Source: Azoarcus sp. (GTDB lineage Bacteria > Pseudomonadota > Gammaproteobacteria > Burkholderiales > Rhodocyclaceae). Taken from it: DNA of 41,291 bases. Positions 1 through 9,285 of the stretch are shown here, one piece after another. Every line of letters starts with the position of its first letter. Within the stretch, counting starts at the first letter, position 1. The position numbers and the translations under genes are program-made. The stretch spans positions 1 to 41,291 of the forward strand of contig JAUVVG010000033.1 of assembly GCA_030604735.1 (NCBI GenBank), written 5' to 3'. The notes beneath the pieces were generated by a model. It saw only the letters and a list, made by a program, of their open reading frames with translations. It searched no databases and was not told the origin of the DNA.

Positions 1-340
1 CAGATGGCTCTCCGGCACGGCGGCTCCAAGATCAAAGGAGATTGCCCGATGCCCCTAGAGCTCCTCAACATAAATAGTGTCGTGTGCGCCACGTCTTGGT
101 GGCGTTTGGCCCCGTGCGTCTCCAACCGGCGCCCAGGCTCCCCGCAGTCTCGTCAGCGACCCCGTGCGCGCGCGTTGCTTCAACGCGACGCGGTGTTGCT
201 TCCTGTGCGGGCTGCCGCTAGTTGGGGCAGAGTTTCGGCGCTTGTTCCGCTGGAATCTGGTGCCAATGTGTATAACGATGTGAGTAATGATCGCGGTGCG
301 AACACGCATACTGCTTATAAATTAATAGGTTACATGTGAT
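1..340 (+). other. Region upstream of trpG without a recognised gene; possible leader region
   Basis: No protein family is recognisable here in any frame. An AAAGGAG Shine-Dalgarno at 34-40 precedes an ATG at 49 by 8 bases. That frame contains two adjacent Trp codons (TGG TGG, 97-102) followed by Arg, recalling trp leader peptides. Against this, the frame stays open to 339 rather than stopping soon after the Trp codons. Two hairpins are visible: CGCCAC/GTGGCG (87-104), which contains the Trp codons, and CGCGTTG-CTT-CAACGCG (171-187). Neither has a convincing T-tract. The base composition becomes AT-rich just before trpG (about 310-340). trpE would be expected upstream, outside the window. Confidence 0.4.
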
Positions 341-922
341 ATGTTACTCATGATCGACAATTACGACAGCTTTACCTACAACCTGGTCCAGTATTTCGGT
401 GAGCTCGGCGCGAAGGTCAAGGTCTTCCGCAACGACGAGATCACGCTGGAACAGATCGCGGCCTTGAACCCGTCCCAACTGGTGATTTCCCCCGGGCCGT
501 GTTCTCCGGCCGAGGCCGGCATTTCGGTCGCGGCGATCAAGGCCTTCGCCGGCAAGTTGCCGATTCTCGGGGTCTGCCTCGGGCACCAGAGCATAGGCGT
601 GGCCTTCGGCGGCAAGGTCGTCCATGCCAAGCGACTGATGCATGGCAAGACCTCGCAGGTGCAGCACACCGGCCAAGGGGTTTTCCGCGATCTGCCCAAC
701 CCGTTGCTATGCACCCGTTATCATTCGCTGGCGATCGAGCGCGACAGCCTGCCCGACTGCCTGGCGGTCACCGCCTGGACAGAGGATGGCGAAATCATGG
801 GGGTGCGCCACAAGACGCTGGCGGTCGAAGGGGTACAGTTCCACCCCGAGTCCATCCTGAGCGAATCGGGACACGACTTGCTGCGCAACTTTCTGGAAGA
901 AAACAGGAACACAGAATCATGA
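341..922 (+). CDS. trpG: Anthranilate synthase component II (glutamine amidotransferase)
   Basis: This is the 193-residue class I glutamine amidotransferase subunit. It releases ammonia from glutamine for TrpE to make anthranilate from chorismate, the first step of tryptophan synthesis; in many bacteria the same subunit also serves PabB. The catalytic triad is visible: Cys79 in GVCLGHQ, and His168 and Glu170 in FHPESI. The N-terminal [13 protein letters not shown] block and HGKTS (about 101-105) are typical of TrpG/PabA. Length is normal for the family. ATG 341 fits betaproteobacterial homologues, although ATG 350 is also possible and the Shine-Dalgarno is weak. The stop overlaps the trpD start as ATGA, indicating translational coupling. 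Confidence 0.97.
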   Translation: MLLMIDNYDSFTYNLVQYFGELGAKVKVFRNDEITLEQIAALNPSQLVISPGPCSPAEAGISVAAIKAFAGKLPILGVCLGHQSIGVAFGGKVVHAKRLMHGKTSQVQHTGQGVFRDLPNPLLCTRYHSLAIERDSLPDCLAVTAWTEDGEIMGVRHKTLAVEGVQFHPESILSESGHDLLRNFLEENRNTES

Positions 923-1956
923 CCATTACCGCAAAGGATGCATTGCAACGCACCATAGACCATCGCGAGATCTTCTTCGACGAGATGCTGTCGCTGATGC
1001 GCCAGATCATGGCGGGAGAGTTGTCGCCGGTGATGACCGCCGCGATCCTGACCGGCCTGCGGGTCAAGAAGGAAACCATAGGCGAGATCGCTGCGGCGGC
1101 GACCGTGATGCGTGAGCTGTCCGCACGGGTCACCGTGGCGCCGCCGCATGAACACTTTCTGGATGTGGTCGGCACGGGCGGGGACGGGGCGCACACCTTC
1201 AATATTTCGACCGCGACCATCTTCGTTGCGGCCGCGGCCGGTGCGCGTGTCGCCAAGCATGGCAACCGCAGCGTCTCGTCCAAGTGCGGCAGTGCGGACG
1301 TGCTCGAGGCGCTCGGGGTTCGGCTGGACCTGAGCCCGGAGCAGGTCGCCGAGTCGATCGAGGCGACCGGCATCGGCTTCATGTTCGCGCCCAACCATCA
1401 CAGCGCGATGAAGAATGTCGCGCCGGTCCGCCGCGAGATGGGAGTGCGGACGATCTTCAATATTCTGGGTCCGCTGACCAATCCGGCCGGGGCGCCAAAT
1501 ACCTTGATGGGGGTGTTCCATCCCGACCTGGTCGGCATTCAGGCCCGCGTGATGAAGCAACTCGGCGCCAACCACGTACTGGTGGTCTATGGGCTGGACG
1601 GCATGGACGAAGTCAGCCTGGGTGCCGCGACCATGGTCGGCGAACTGAAGAACGGTGAGATCCTCGAGTACGAGATTCATCCCGAGGACTTCGACCTCGC
1701 GATGGCCGGCAGCCGCAACCTGCGGGTCGAGAACGTCGAGGAGTCGATGCAGACGCTACTGGGCGCGCTCGAGAACAAGCCCGGACCGGCGCGCGAGATC
1801 GTGATTCTTAATGCCGGAGTCGCGCTCTACACCGCCAACCTGTGCGATTCGATCGCGTCCGGCATCCTGCAGGCCCGCGAACTCGTGGCCTGTGGCGCGG
1901 CGCGCGCCAAGCTCGACGAGTTCGTGCGTTTCACCCACAGCCTGAGCCGGAGTTGA
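919..1956 (+). CDS. trpD: Anthranilate phosphoribosyltransferase
   Basis: This 345-residue enzyme transfers the phosphoribosyl group of PRPP to anthranilate, the second step of tryptophan synthesis, in the cytoplasm. Family signatures are present: GTGGDG at 85-90 with the following NIST (PRPP/Mg binding), KHGNRSVSS at about 113-121, and NILGPLTNP further on. The reading frame is open far upstream inside trpG. ATG 919 is chosen because it overlaps the trpG stop by four bases and gives the standard N-terminus ([11 protein letters not shown]). trpC follows with a single base between stop and start, so trpG-trpD-trpC form one transcription and translation unit. Confidence 0.97.
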   Translation: MTITAKDALQRTIDHREIFFDEMLSLMRQIMAGELSPVMTAAILTGLRVKKETIGEIAAAATVMRELSARVTVAPPHEHFLDVVGTGGDGAHTFNISTATIFVAAAAGARVAKHGNRSVSSKCGSADVLEALGVRLDLSPEQVAESIEATGIGFMFAPNHHSAMKNVAPVRREMGVRTIFNILGPLTNPAGAPNTLMGVFHPDLVGIQARVMKQLGANHVLVVYGLDGMDEVSLGAATMVGELKNGEILEYEIHPEDFDLAMAGSRNLRVENVEESMQTLLGALENKPGPAREIVILNAGVALYTANLCDSIASGILQARELVACGAARAKLDEFVRFTHSLSRS

Positions 1957-1957
1957 G

Positions 1958-2749
1958 ATGAGCGACATTCTGGACAGGATCATCGCGGTCAAGTGGAAGG
2001 AGGTCGCAGACGGACAGGCCGCGATGCCGCTGGCCGAGATGCGTGCTGCGGCCGGCTCGGCCGGACCGACCCGGGATTTCGTGGCGGCGATTCGCAGCCG
2101 GATCGCGGCAGGCCGGGCGGCGGTCATCGCCGAGATCAAGAAGGCCAGCCCCTCCAAGGGCGTGATCCGGCCGGATTTCAGGCCGGCCGAGATCGCGGCC
2201 AGCTACGCGGCGGCCGGGGCCGCCTGCCTGTCGGTGCTGACCGACCGGGATTTCTTTCAGGGCGATCCGGCCTTCCTCCAGGCGGCCCGTGCTGCCTGCG
2301 CATTACCGGTGCTGCGCAAGGACTTCATCGTCGACCCGTGGCAGGTGCTGGAAGCCCGCGCGATGGGGGCGGACGCGATCCTGCTGATCGCGGCCGCGCT
2401 AGCAACCGACAGGATGCTCGAACTCGAAGCGCTGGCCCAGTCCCTGGGCATGGCGGTGCTGGTCGAGGTGCATGATGCGGACGAACTGGAACGCGCGCTG
2501 TCGCTGGCGACGCCACTGCTCGGCATCAACAACCGCAACCTGCGTACTTTCGAGGTCAGCCTGCAGACCACACTGGACCTGCTCGATCGAATCCCGGACG
2601 ACAGGATCGTCGTGACCGAATCGGGCATCCTGAATCCGGATGATGTCGCACGGATGCGGGCGCAGCGGGTTGATGCGTTTCTGGTCGGGGAGGCCTTCAT
2701 GCGGGTCGCCGACCCGGGCGCCGGCTTGCGTGCGCTGTTCGGAAATTGA
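1958..2749 (+). CDS. trpC: Indole-3-glycerol-phosphate synthase
   Basis: This 263-residue (beta/alpha)8-barrel enzyme closes the ring of CdRP to give indole-3-glycerol phosphate in the tryptophan pathway. Conserved blocks are [11 protein letters not shown] (about 59-68, with the phosphate-site and catalytic lysines), VLRKDFI (about 118-124, catalytic Lys), VEVHD (about 169-173), INNRNL (about 190-195) and VTESGI. It is monofunctional, with no fused TrpF. The start lies one base after the trpD stop. No clear intrinsic terminator is visible in the 62 bases before msrA. Confidence 0.97.
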   Translation: MSDILDRIIAVKWKEVADGQAAMPLAEMRAAAGSAGPTRDFVAAIRSRIAAGRAAVIAEIKKASPSKGVIRPDFRPAEIAASYAAAGAACLSVLTDRDFFQGDPAFLQAARAACALPVLRKDFIVDPWQVLEARAMGADAILLIAAALATDRMLELEALAQSLGMAVLVEVHDADELERALSLATPLLGINNRNLRTFEVSLQTTLDLLDRIPDDRIVVTESGILNPDDVARMRAQRVDAFLVGEAFMRVADPGAGLRALFGN

Positions 2750-2811
2750 TTCTGGAATGATGTCTGCGCCGCGTTGTCGAAGCCTTACGAATCGGTAAAA
2801 GGAGCGAATTG

Positions 2812-3375
2812 ATGACAATGGTGACGAACGACGTTCGATTGGAAACCGCGATCCTCGGTGGCGGATGTTTCTGGTGCCTGGAGGCGGTCTTTCTCGATGT
2901 CGAGGGCGTCCATTCGGTCGAACCCGGCTACTGCGGCGGCAAGGTCGACGCGCCGACCTATCGCCAGGTCTGCGAAGGCGGGACGGGTCATGCCGAAGTG
3001 ATCAGAATCACCTTCGATCCGGAGCTGATCTCGTTCCGCTCGTTGCTGGAAATCTTTTTCGTCATCCACGACCCGACCACACTGAACCGCCAGGGCAACG
3101 ACGTCGGCACCCAGTATCGTTCCGCGATCTTCCCGACCTCCGACGAACAACTGCACGATGCGCTCGCGATGATCGAGGAAATGGGCGAGGAGCGGGTCTA
3201 TCCCTCGGCCATCGTCACCAAGGTCGAGCGGGCCAGCCAGTTCTGGCCCGCGGAAGATTATCACTTCGACTACTACACCAAGAACTCGGACCAACCCTAC
3301 TGCCAGTATGTGGTCGCACCGAAGATCGCGAAGTTTCGCGAACGTTTCGCCAAGCGGCGAAAAAGCGGCAAGTAG
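2812..3375 (+). CDS. msrA: Peptide-methionine (S)-S-oxide reductase MsrA
   Basis: MsrA reduces methionine-S-sulfoxide in oxidised proteins, using a catalytic cysteine recycled by thioredoxin. The signature GGGCFWC is present, with the nucleophilic Cys at residue 19 of a 187-residue product. The conserved EHADFYP-type region is represented by EDYHFDYY-like residues near the C-terminus. ATG 2812 is preferred over the in-frame TTG three bases upstream because AAAAGGAG (2797-2804) lies at ideal spacing from the ATG. The gene is separated from trpC by 62 bases and may have its own promoter. There is no fused MsrB domain. Confidence 0.95.
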   Translation: MTMVTNDVRLETAILGGGCFWCLEAVFLDVEGVHSVEPGYCGGKVDAPTYRQVCEGGTGHAEVIRITFDPELISFRSLLEIFFVIHDPTTLNRQGNDVGTQYRSAIFPTSDEQLHDALAMIEEMGEERVYPSAIVTKVERASQFWPAEDYHFDYYTKNSDQPYCQYVVAPKIAKFRERFAKRRKSGK

Positions 3376-3402
3376 GCCATGGCCGACCCGGCCAGACCAG
3401 CG

Positions 3403-3419
3403 CCGCCGGAACTCGGCGG
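3403..3419. repeat. Short GC-rich inverted repeat after msrA
   Basis: CCGCCG and CGGCGG are separated by GAACT, a perfect 6-bp stem with a 5-base loop located 28 bases after the msrA stop. No T-tract follows, so it is at most a weak or factor-dependent terminator element between msrA and the FKBP gene. Confidence 0.3.
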
Positions 3420-3487
3420 ACGACGGAGGTCGTTTCGAGCTTAATCCACGCCGGCGGCATGGCCGGCACAATCAGGAGCAATGACGC

Positions 3488-3832
3488 ATGACCGAGCACA
3501 CCCAGCCCAACGGACTGATCATCGAGGATGTCGAAGTCGGGAGCGGCGCGACCGCGGAGAGAGGCAAGACGGTGTCGGTGCATTACACCGGCTGGCTGAC
3601 CGATGGCCGCAAGTTCGACTCGAGCAAGGATCGCAACGATCCCTTCCAGTTTCCGCTGGGCGCGGGCCATGTGATCCGTGGCTGGGACGAGGGCGTTCAA
3701 GGTATGCTCGAAGGCGGTCGTCGCAAGCTGACGATCCCGCCCGAACTGGGCTACGGCGCTCGCGGTGCGGGTGGCGTGATTCCGCCGAACGCGACATTGG
3801 TGTTCGAGGTGGAACTGCTCAAGGTACTCTGA
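3488..3832 (+). CDS. FKBP-type peptidyl-prolyl cis-trans isomerase (short, cytoplasmic)
   Basis: This 114-residue protein is a single FKBP domain without signal peptide or trigger-factor extension. It accelerates proline isomerisation and may act as a folding helper. The FKBP core is clear: [18 protein letters not shown] (about 29-46), the [15 protein letters not shown] pocket segment (about 54-68), [11 protein letters not shown] (about 83-93) and the terminal [10 protein letters not shown] strand. ATG 3488 follows AGGAG at 3475-3479. An overlapping ATG at 3481 opens a different frame and is not the start. It is a stand-alone gene between msrA and the convergent recQ. Confidence 0.95.
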   Translation: MTEHTQPNGLIIEDVEVGSGATAERGKTVSVHYTGWLTDGRKFDSSKDRNDPFQFPLGAGHVIRGWDEGVQGMLEGGRRKLTIPPELGYGARGAGGVIPPNATLVFEVELLKVL

Positions 3833-3996
3833 GCGTCCCATTCCCCTCAGTCGGCGAAAAGGCGTTCGCAAGGAAACAACAGCCTGGCAAACGTTTTCTC
3901 AAAGGTGCGCCGCAGCTTCCAGTGATGTGGGCGATCTCGCTGAAATCCGCCTGCGCCGGATACCGGAGACCGCGTAAATGGGGGGGGGCGAGGCGG

Positions 3997-5844
<1,848 letters not shown>

Positions 5845-6001
5845 TCTACCAACCCGGTCGGGTCGCAAACGCGTTCTGTCAGTTCATGCGTGCATCGGGC
5901 CGGAGCAGACCTGGCTGGCATCGATCGATCAAGGTCTCGCGAACAGCCCTCGATCCGGCACCGGTCCCCCGCCGCGTGGTTTCAAGGGCTCATCGCGCGA
6001 C

Positions 6002-6030
6002 TTGACCGTCTGCCCTGCTCGGTGGATATT
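6002..6030 (+). promoter_or_regulatory. Predicted sigma-70 promoter for the 6063 gene
   Basis: A TTGACC -35 box (6002-6007), a 17-base spacer and a GATATT -10 box (6025-6030) would start transcription near 6037, 26 bases before the ATG at 6063. The -35 matches 5/6 and the -10 matches 4/6. This is a prediction from sequence only. Confidence 0.5.
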
Positions 6031-6062
6031 GTCGTTTATGACAAGGTCGCGACGAGGACAGC

Positions 6063-6314
6063 ATGCCGAAAGTGGACACTTCCCGCCTTTATGCCGCACA
6101 TCCGCATCTGAAACGGATAGACGAACTCTGGGGCAAACCCGAGTGCCGGGCCTATCTGACCCAGTTGATGAGCGAAACCCGCGACGGCGCCCGTGCTGGC
6201 TTCGCGCCTGACCATGCGTCGACATTGCTGCGCCTGCTGATGGAGCATGACCGCTCGTTTCCTGCTTACGACGACTCGTTCAAGCTGCCGATCTGGCAGC
6301 GCAGCCTGGACTGA
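6063..6314 (+). CDS. Small conserved-looking hypothetical protein (83 aa)
   Basis: The family is not firmly recognised. The product is a soluble, charged, probably helical 83-residue protein with no signal peptide or membrane segment. Aromatic and charged motifs such as HPHLKRIDELWGKPECR and LLRLLMEHDRSFP look constrained rather than random. Coding support comes from a GAGGA Shine-Dalgarno (6054-6058) and a good upstream promoter. Its stop codon sits inside a perfect inverted repeat shared with the convergent heptose adenylyltransferase gene. It lies divergent from recQ. Function unknown. Confidence 0.75.
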   Translation: MPKVDTSRLYAAHPHLKRIDELWGKPECRAYLTQLMSETRDGARAGFAPDHASTLLRLLMEHDRSFPAYDDSFKLPIWQRSLD

Positions 6315-6330
6315 GCGCAGCCTCAGTCCA
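6307..6330. terminator. Bidirectional hairpin containing both convergent stop codons
   Basis: TGGACTGAG (6307-6315), a CGCAGC loop and CTCAGTCCA (6322-6330) form a perfect 9-bp stem. The left arm carries the TGA of the plus-strand gene (6312-6314) and the right arm carries the TGA of the minus-strand gene (TCA at 6323-6325), so both proteins end in Asp-stop. There is no T-tract, so it may act by mRNA 3'-end stabilisation or Rho-assisted termination rather than as a classical intrinsic terminator. Confidence 0.55.
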
Positions 6331-6814
6331 CCCGCCGAATCCGTTCGATCAGCCGTGTCGTCGAGCGTTCGTGCTCGAACGGTATCGAATGCACTGAACC
6401 ACCCCAGGCGGTCACTTCGCTTGCGCCGACAATGCGGTCGGGCGCCCAGTCGCCCCCCTTGACCAGGATGTCCGGACGGATTGCGATGATTCGCGTGAGC
6501 GGCGTGTCTTCGTCGAACCAAGTGACCAGATCCACGCTGGCAAGTGCCGCCAGAACTGCGAGTCGGTCTTCCAGTGGATTCATCGGCCTATCTTCGCCCT
6601 TTCCCAGCCTGCGCACCGAGGCGTCGGTATTCAGCGCGACCACCATGGCGCGGCCCAGTGCTCGGGCCTGGGCGAGGTAGGTGACATGACCGCGGTGCAG
6701 GATGTCGAAGCAGCCGTTGGTGAAGACCAATGGACGCGCGAGCGAGCGCACGCGTTCGACCAGACTCTCAGGGGCGCAAATCTTCGATTCGAAATCGGGG
6801 GTGGGGTAAGGCAT
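6323..6814 (-). CDS. rfaE2: D-glycero-beta-D-manno-heptose 1-phosphate adenylyltransferase (RfaE domain II type)
   Basis: This protein activates heptose-1-phosphate with ATP to give ADP-heptose for the LPS inner core. The nucleotidyltransferase-fold signature FTNGCFDILHRGH (about 31-43, HxGH-type) is clear, followed by LNTDASVRRLGKG and ILVKGGDW. At about 163 residues it corresponds only to the C-terminal domain of E. coli HldE; separate kinase and adenylyltransferase genes are usual in Betaproteobacteria. The kinase (hldA) is not in the window. ATG 6814 is preferred to an in-frame TTG at 6835. The gene is convergent with the 6063 gene. Confidence 0.92.
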   Translation of the reverse strand: MPYPTPDFESKICAPESLVERVRSLARPLVFTNGCFDILHRGHVTYLAQARALGRAMVVALNTDASVRRLGKGEDRPMNPLEDRLAVLAALASVDLVTWFDEDTPLTRIIAIRPDILVKGGDWAPDRIVGASEVTAWGGSVHSIPFEHERSTTRLIERIRRVD

Positions 6815-7043
6815 TGAACACTCGCAGGTGGTCAAAATGGCTGCTGGAATGATCGGTTATCAGCCCGGCAAAAGGACGGCTGAGCCCGATATTGTACGAC
6901 CCCTAAGGCTTGTAATGAATCGACTGCGCTGCCCGATCTTGCATTAAGCGGCCCTTGCGCCCTCGGAAACTCATTCGATATCCAGGGCCACCGTGTGTCT
7001 CGCGCGATCCCCCAAGTACCCCCGAGGGTTCCCTCCCAAACCC
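6815..7043. other. Intergenic region between rfaE2 and the MerR-type regulator
   Basis: No gene is supported here. An open frame on the minus strand (6832-7068) has no family likeness, no RBS and overlaps the regulator end. A weak inverted repeat TCAGCC/GGCTGA (6860-6883, 12-base loop) is the only structure seen. The region must contain the rfaE2 promoter and any terminator of the regulator gene. Confidence 0.4.
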
Positions 7044-7949
7044 TTAGCTCTGATGGGCCGTTCGCCATTCACCCAGTGCGGTCACCGCGTCCTGCAAGGA
7101 GGTGATCACGCGAATCCCCTCTAGCCGTGATTGCTTGCCCTGCAAAGCGGCGCCGCCTGCCCATAGCAGGATTCCGTCAGGCACCAGGTTGCGTAACTGC
7201 TTGAGTCCTTCCACCGCCTGGCGGGCTGGATAGGCGCCGCTGAACGATAGCGCGACGATGTCGAAGTTGCCAGCGATGGCCGCATTCCGGATGTCGGCGA
7301 GAGGAGTCTGGACGCCCAGCGAGATGCAGCATGCCCCTTCCGGTACCAGCATGGCCTCTGCCATCAGCAGGCCCAGTCCGTGTTGCTCCTCGGGAAAAGT
7401 CGTAAGCAGAATCCTGGGTCGCGAACCCGCACTCGAGTGGGAGCCGATCGCATTGCGCAAGACGTTCTGAAGCTGTTCCGAATACAGATGCTCTTCGGAG
7501 ACATCGAGTTCGCCGCGCATCCATGACTGCCCGATCGCGATGTTCAGGCGATCGACCGTCTCCGAGACGAAACGCTGCAGCCCTTGCTTCAACAACATCT
7601 GCTGCAGCGTGCTGCGCAGTTCGTCACTGCGATGCAAACGCACAAGGCGCAGGAAATCATCTTCGGGCTCGGCAATATCGGTTTCACACGGGGCCTGCAG
7701 GGCATCGATCTCCCTGAGCAAGTCTTCTGTCGATGCGCCGACCACCTTGGAAGGACGTTTACCCATGTCGAGCAGACGCCGGATCAGGCGCAGCTTCTCG
7801 ACTTGCTCGATCGGATACGCACGGTCTCCGTTGTCGTCGCGCATCGGCGTCGGAAATCCGTAGCGCCGCTCCCACACTCTGAGCGTGTCTTTGGATAGGC
7901 CGGTATCGCGCTCGACCGCCGCGATATTGAACATGTGTTGCGCTGTCAT
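7044..7949 (-). CDS. MerR-family regulator with B12-binding photoreceptor domain (CarH/LitR class)
   Basis: The 301 residues comprise a MerR winged-helix DNA-binding domain (about 7-75; LSKDTLRVWERRYGFP is diagnostic), a four-helix cobalamin-capping region and a C-terminal B12-binding Rossmann domain. The photoreceptor signature W-x9-E-H is present as Trp143, Glu153, His154. The B12-binding E-x-H-x-x-G motif is Glu188-x-His190-x-x-Gly193, with His190 as expected lower axial ligand. Family members bind adenosylcobalamin in the dark as repressing tetramers and are released by light. The residue after Trp143 is Met144, whereas Thermus CarH has the light-state ligand His132 at the equivalent position. 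It is divergent from the operon starting at 8041, its likely target, and probably autoregulated. Confidence 0.93.
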   Translation of the reverse strand: MTAQHMFNIAAVERDTGLSKDTLRVWERRYGFPTPMRDDNGDRAYPIEQVEKLRLIRRLLDMGKRPSKVVGASTEDLLREIDALQAPCETDIAEPEDDFLRLVRLHRSDELRSTLQQMLLKQGLQRFVSETVDRLNIAIGQSWMRGELDVSEEHLYSEQLQNVLRNAIGSHSSAGSRPRILLTTFPEEQHGLGLLMAEAMLVPEGACCISLGVQTPLADIRNAAIAGNFDIVALSFSGAYPARQAVEGLKQLRNLVPDGILLWAGGAALQGKQSRLEGIRVITSLQDAVTALGEWRTAHQS

Positions 7950-7958
7950 GATTTTATG

Positions 7959-7973
7959 TTTGTCATGGACAAA
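7959..7973. promoter_or_regulatory. Putative operator 1 for the B12/light regulator
   Basis: TTTGTC-ATG-GACAAA is a perfect 6-bp palindrome with a 3-base spacer. It lies 10 bases upstream of the regulator start codon and three bases before the forward -35 box. It shares the TTGTC-N2-GGACA core with operator 2, 63 bp away centre to centre. Assignment to the MerR protein is by position and repetition, not by a known consensus. Confidence 0.65.
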
Positions 7974-7976
7974 TGG

Positions 7977-8005
7977 TTGACATTGGTTGAGCGTGATTCT
8001 ATCTT
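7977..8005 (+). promoter_or_regulatory. Promoter of the light-response operon
   Basis: A perfect TTGACA -35 box (7977-7982), a 17-base spacer and a TATCTT -10 box (8000-8005) predict transcription from about 8012. Palindromes lie directly upstream (7959-7973) and just downstream of the start (8022-8036), an arrangement suited to repression. GGTTGA is also repeated 10 bases apart at 7975 and 7985. Confidence 0.7.
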
Positions 8006-8021
8006 AGAGCCATAAGGTCAA

Positions 8022-8036
8022 CTTGTCTAGGACAGA
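8022..8036. promoter_or_regulatory. Putative operator 2 for the B12/light regulator
   Basis: CTTGTC-TAG-GACAGA repeats the operator-1 core (TTGTC-N2-GGACA) with one imperfect arm position. It lies about 10-25 bases into the predicted transcript and overlaps the AGGA Shine-Dalgarno of the 8041 gene. Bound repressor would block both promoter clearance and, if RNA folded, translation; only the former is likely. Confidence 0.6.
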
Positions 8037-8040
8037 TATC

Positions 8041-8391
8041 ATGAAAACACAGCTTGCTCTGAACCCCTTGCCGATTCGGGTCGCGGCGGTTTCCGCGATA
8101 TCCGTCGTGATACTTGCGAGCTTCGGGTTGTCGGTCGCCGCAAGCCCGTCGGTTGCGCTGGTCGAAGATCCGACAGTGACTGGCGCTGTCCAGGACATTT
8201 GCGTCGACACAGGCCTGGAAGTCAAGTTGTTCGTCCATGCCGGTGGTCGTGTCCCTGCGGTCGTCGGTGAGCGCTCGCCATCATGCGAAACCGACAAGAA
8301 GGGGCGCGAGATCAAGGCCGCAGCAACGGTCTCTACGCGGCTTGCCCCGGTCGAGCCCATCTCCCCCGACCTCCTCCAGGAGAAATCATGA
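8041..8391 (+). CDS. Small exported or membrane-anchored protein of unknown function (116 aa)
   Basis: The family is not recognised. The product has a short positively charged N-terminus, a hydrophobic segment at about 12-33 (signal peptide or anchor, VAA/ASP cleavage possible near 34) and a hydrophilic remainder with two cysteines (54 and 82), which could form a periplasmic disulfide. Coding support comes from an AGGA Shine-Dalgarno at 8029-8032 before ATG 8041, and from an ATGA overlap of its stop with the folE2 start, implying coupled translation. It is the first gene after the light-regulated promoter. An upstream in-frame TTG at 8023 is not favoured. Confidence 0.7.
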   Translation: MKTQLALNPLPIRVAAVSAISVVILASFGLSVAASPSVALVEDPTVTGAVQDICVDTGLEVKLFVHAGGRVPAVVGERSPSCETDKKGREIKAAATVSTRLAPVEPISPDLLQEKS

Positions 8392-9188
8392 ACGCGCCCG
8401 AAAGAATATTTCTTGCCGATGTCCAGGCCAGTGCCGACACCCGCGCCCTGGCGATTCAGCGCGTGGGCGTGCGGGGCCTGCGCTATCCGCTCGCCATTCG
8501 CACCGCCAGCGGCGAGGTAAGTCATTCGGTCGCGACCATGGAAATGACGGTCGCACTGCCTTCTTCGGTGAAGGGGACCCACATGTCGCGTTTCGTCGAG
8601 ATTCTCGAGTCCAAACGTGATGCGCTCGATCTCGCCGGCCTGCAGGTGATGTTCGTCGAGATGCTCGAACGCCTGGAAGCGGAAGAAGGCCGCATCGAGA
8701 TGAAATTTCCCTATTTCATCAAAAAGGCTGCGCCGGTATCCGGGGTTGAGAGCCTGATCGACATCGACGTGATGCTGCTCATCGAGAAGGTCGCCGGAGC
8801 CGACACTCGGGTCACGCTGAAGACGGTTACGCCGGTGACCAGCCTGTGCCCGTGCTCGAAGAAGATATCGGATTACGGTGCCCACAATCAGCGTTCCAGC
8901 ATCAGCATCACCGCCCGCCTGCGCGAGGATGTCAGCGTCGAGGCGCTGGTGCGTATCGCCGAAGAGGAGGCCTCCTGCGAGGTATTCGGCTTGCTGAAGC
9001 GGCCGGATGAGAAATGGGTTACCGAACGCGCCTATGAGAACCCCAAGTTCGTCGAGGATCTGGTGCGCGATATCGCCTTGCGGCTGGGTCAGGACAGCCG
9101 GATTGCGGCGTGGGTGGTCGAGTCAGAGAACTTCGAGTCCATTCACAATCACTCGGCCTATGCCCTGCTCGAAGGCGTAAACCCGTGA
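8388..9188 (+). CDS. folE2: GTP cyclohydrolase FolE2 (type IB)
   Basis: This 266-residue enzyme converts GTP to 7,8-dihydroneopterin triphosphate, the first step of folate/pterin synthesis, and is the metal-flexible alternative to FolE. Signature blocks include [11 protein letters not shown] (about 61-71), [20 protein letters not shown] (about 151-170, with Cys154/Cys156 at the metal site) and [13 protein letters not shown] near the C-terminus. ATG 8388 follows AGGAG (8378-8382) and overlaps the preceding stop. Its presence in a light-controlled operon fits a need for pterin/folate chromophores or folate replacement during photo-oxidative stress (inference). Confidence 0.96.
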   Translation: MNAPERIFLADVQASADTRALAIQRVGVRGLRYPLAIRTASGEVSHSVATMEMTVALPSSVKGTHMSRFVEILESKRDALDLAGLQVMFVEMLERLEAEEGRIEMKFPYFIKKAAPVSGVESLIDIDVMLLIEKVAGADTRVTLKTVTPVTSLCPCSKKISDYGAHNQRSSISITARLREDVSVEALVRIAEEEASCEVFGLLKRPDEKWVTERAYENPKFVEDLVRDIALRLGQDSRIAAWVVESENFESIHNHSAYALLEGVNP

Positions 9189-9285
9189 TCACCGACGTCA
9201 TTCGTTCGCTGTGCCGTGACGGTAGCGAGAAAGGCTCGTGCGGAACGGTTACGGCGGGTCAGCGACCGTCGACTGGAGCGCAGTC

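Noticed and set aside
4-339. A 111-codon frame before trpG as a real protein gene
   Set aside because: After the possible leader segment the sequence is low-information and Arg/Ser/Ala-rich with no family likeness; only a leader-peptide role for its start was kept as a tentative finding.
499-918. N-terminal extension of trpD back into trpG
   Set aside because: The frame is open, but the sequence is the shifted reading of trpG; ATG 919 with ATGA overlap gives the normal TrpD start.
3980-3988. Nine-G homopolymer tract as a phase-variable switch for recQ
   Set aside because: It lies downstream of the recQ stop codon and outside any promoter, so length changes would not alter a reading frame.
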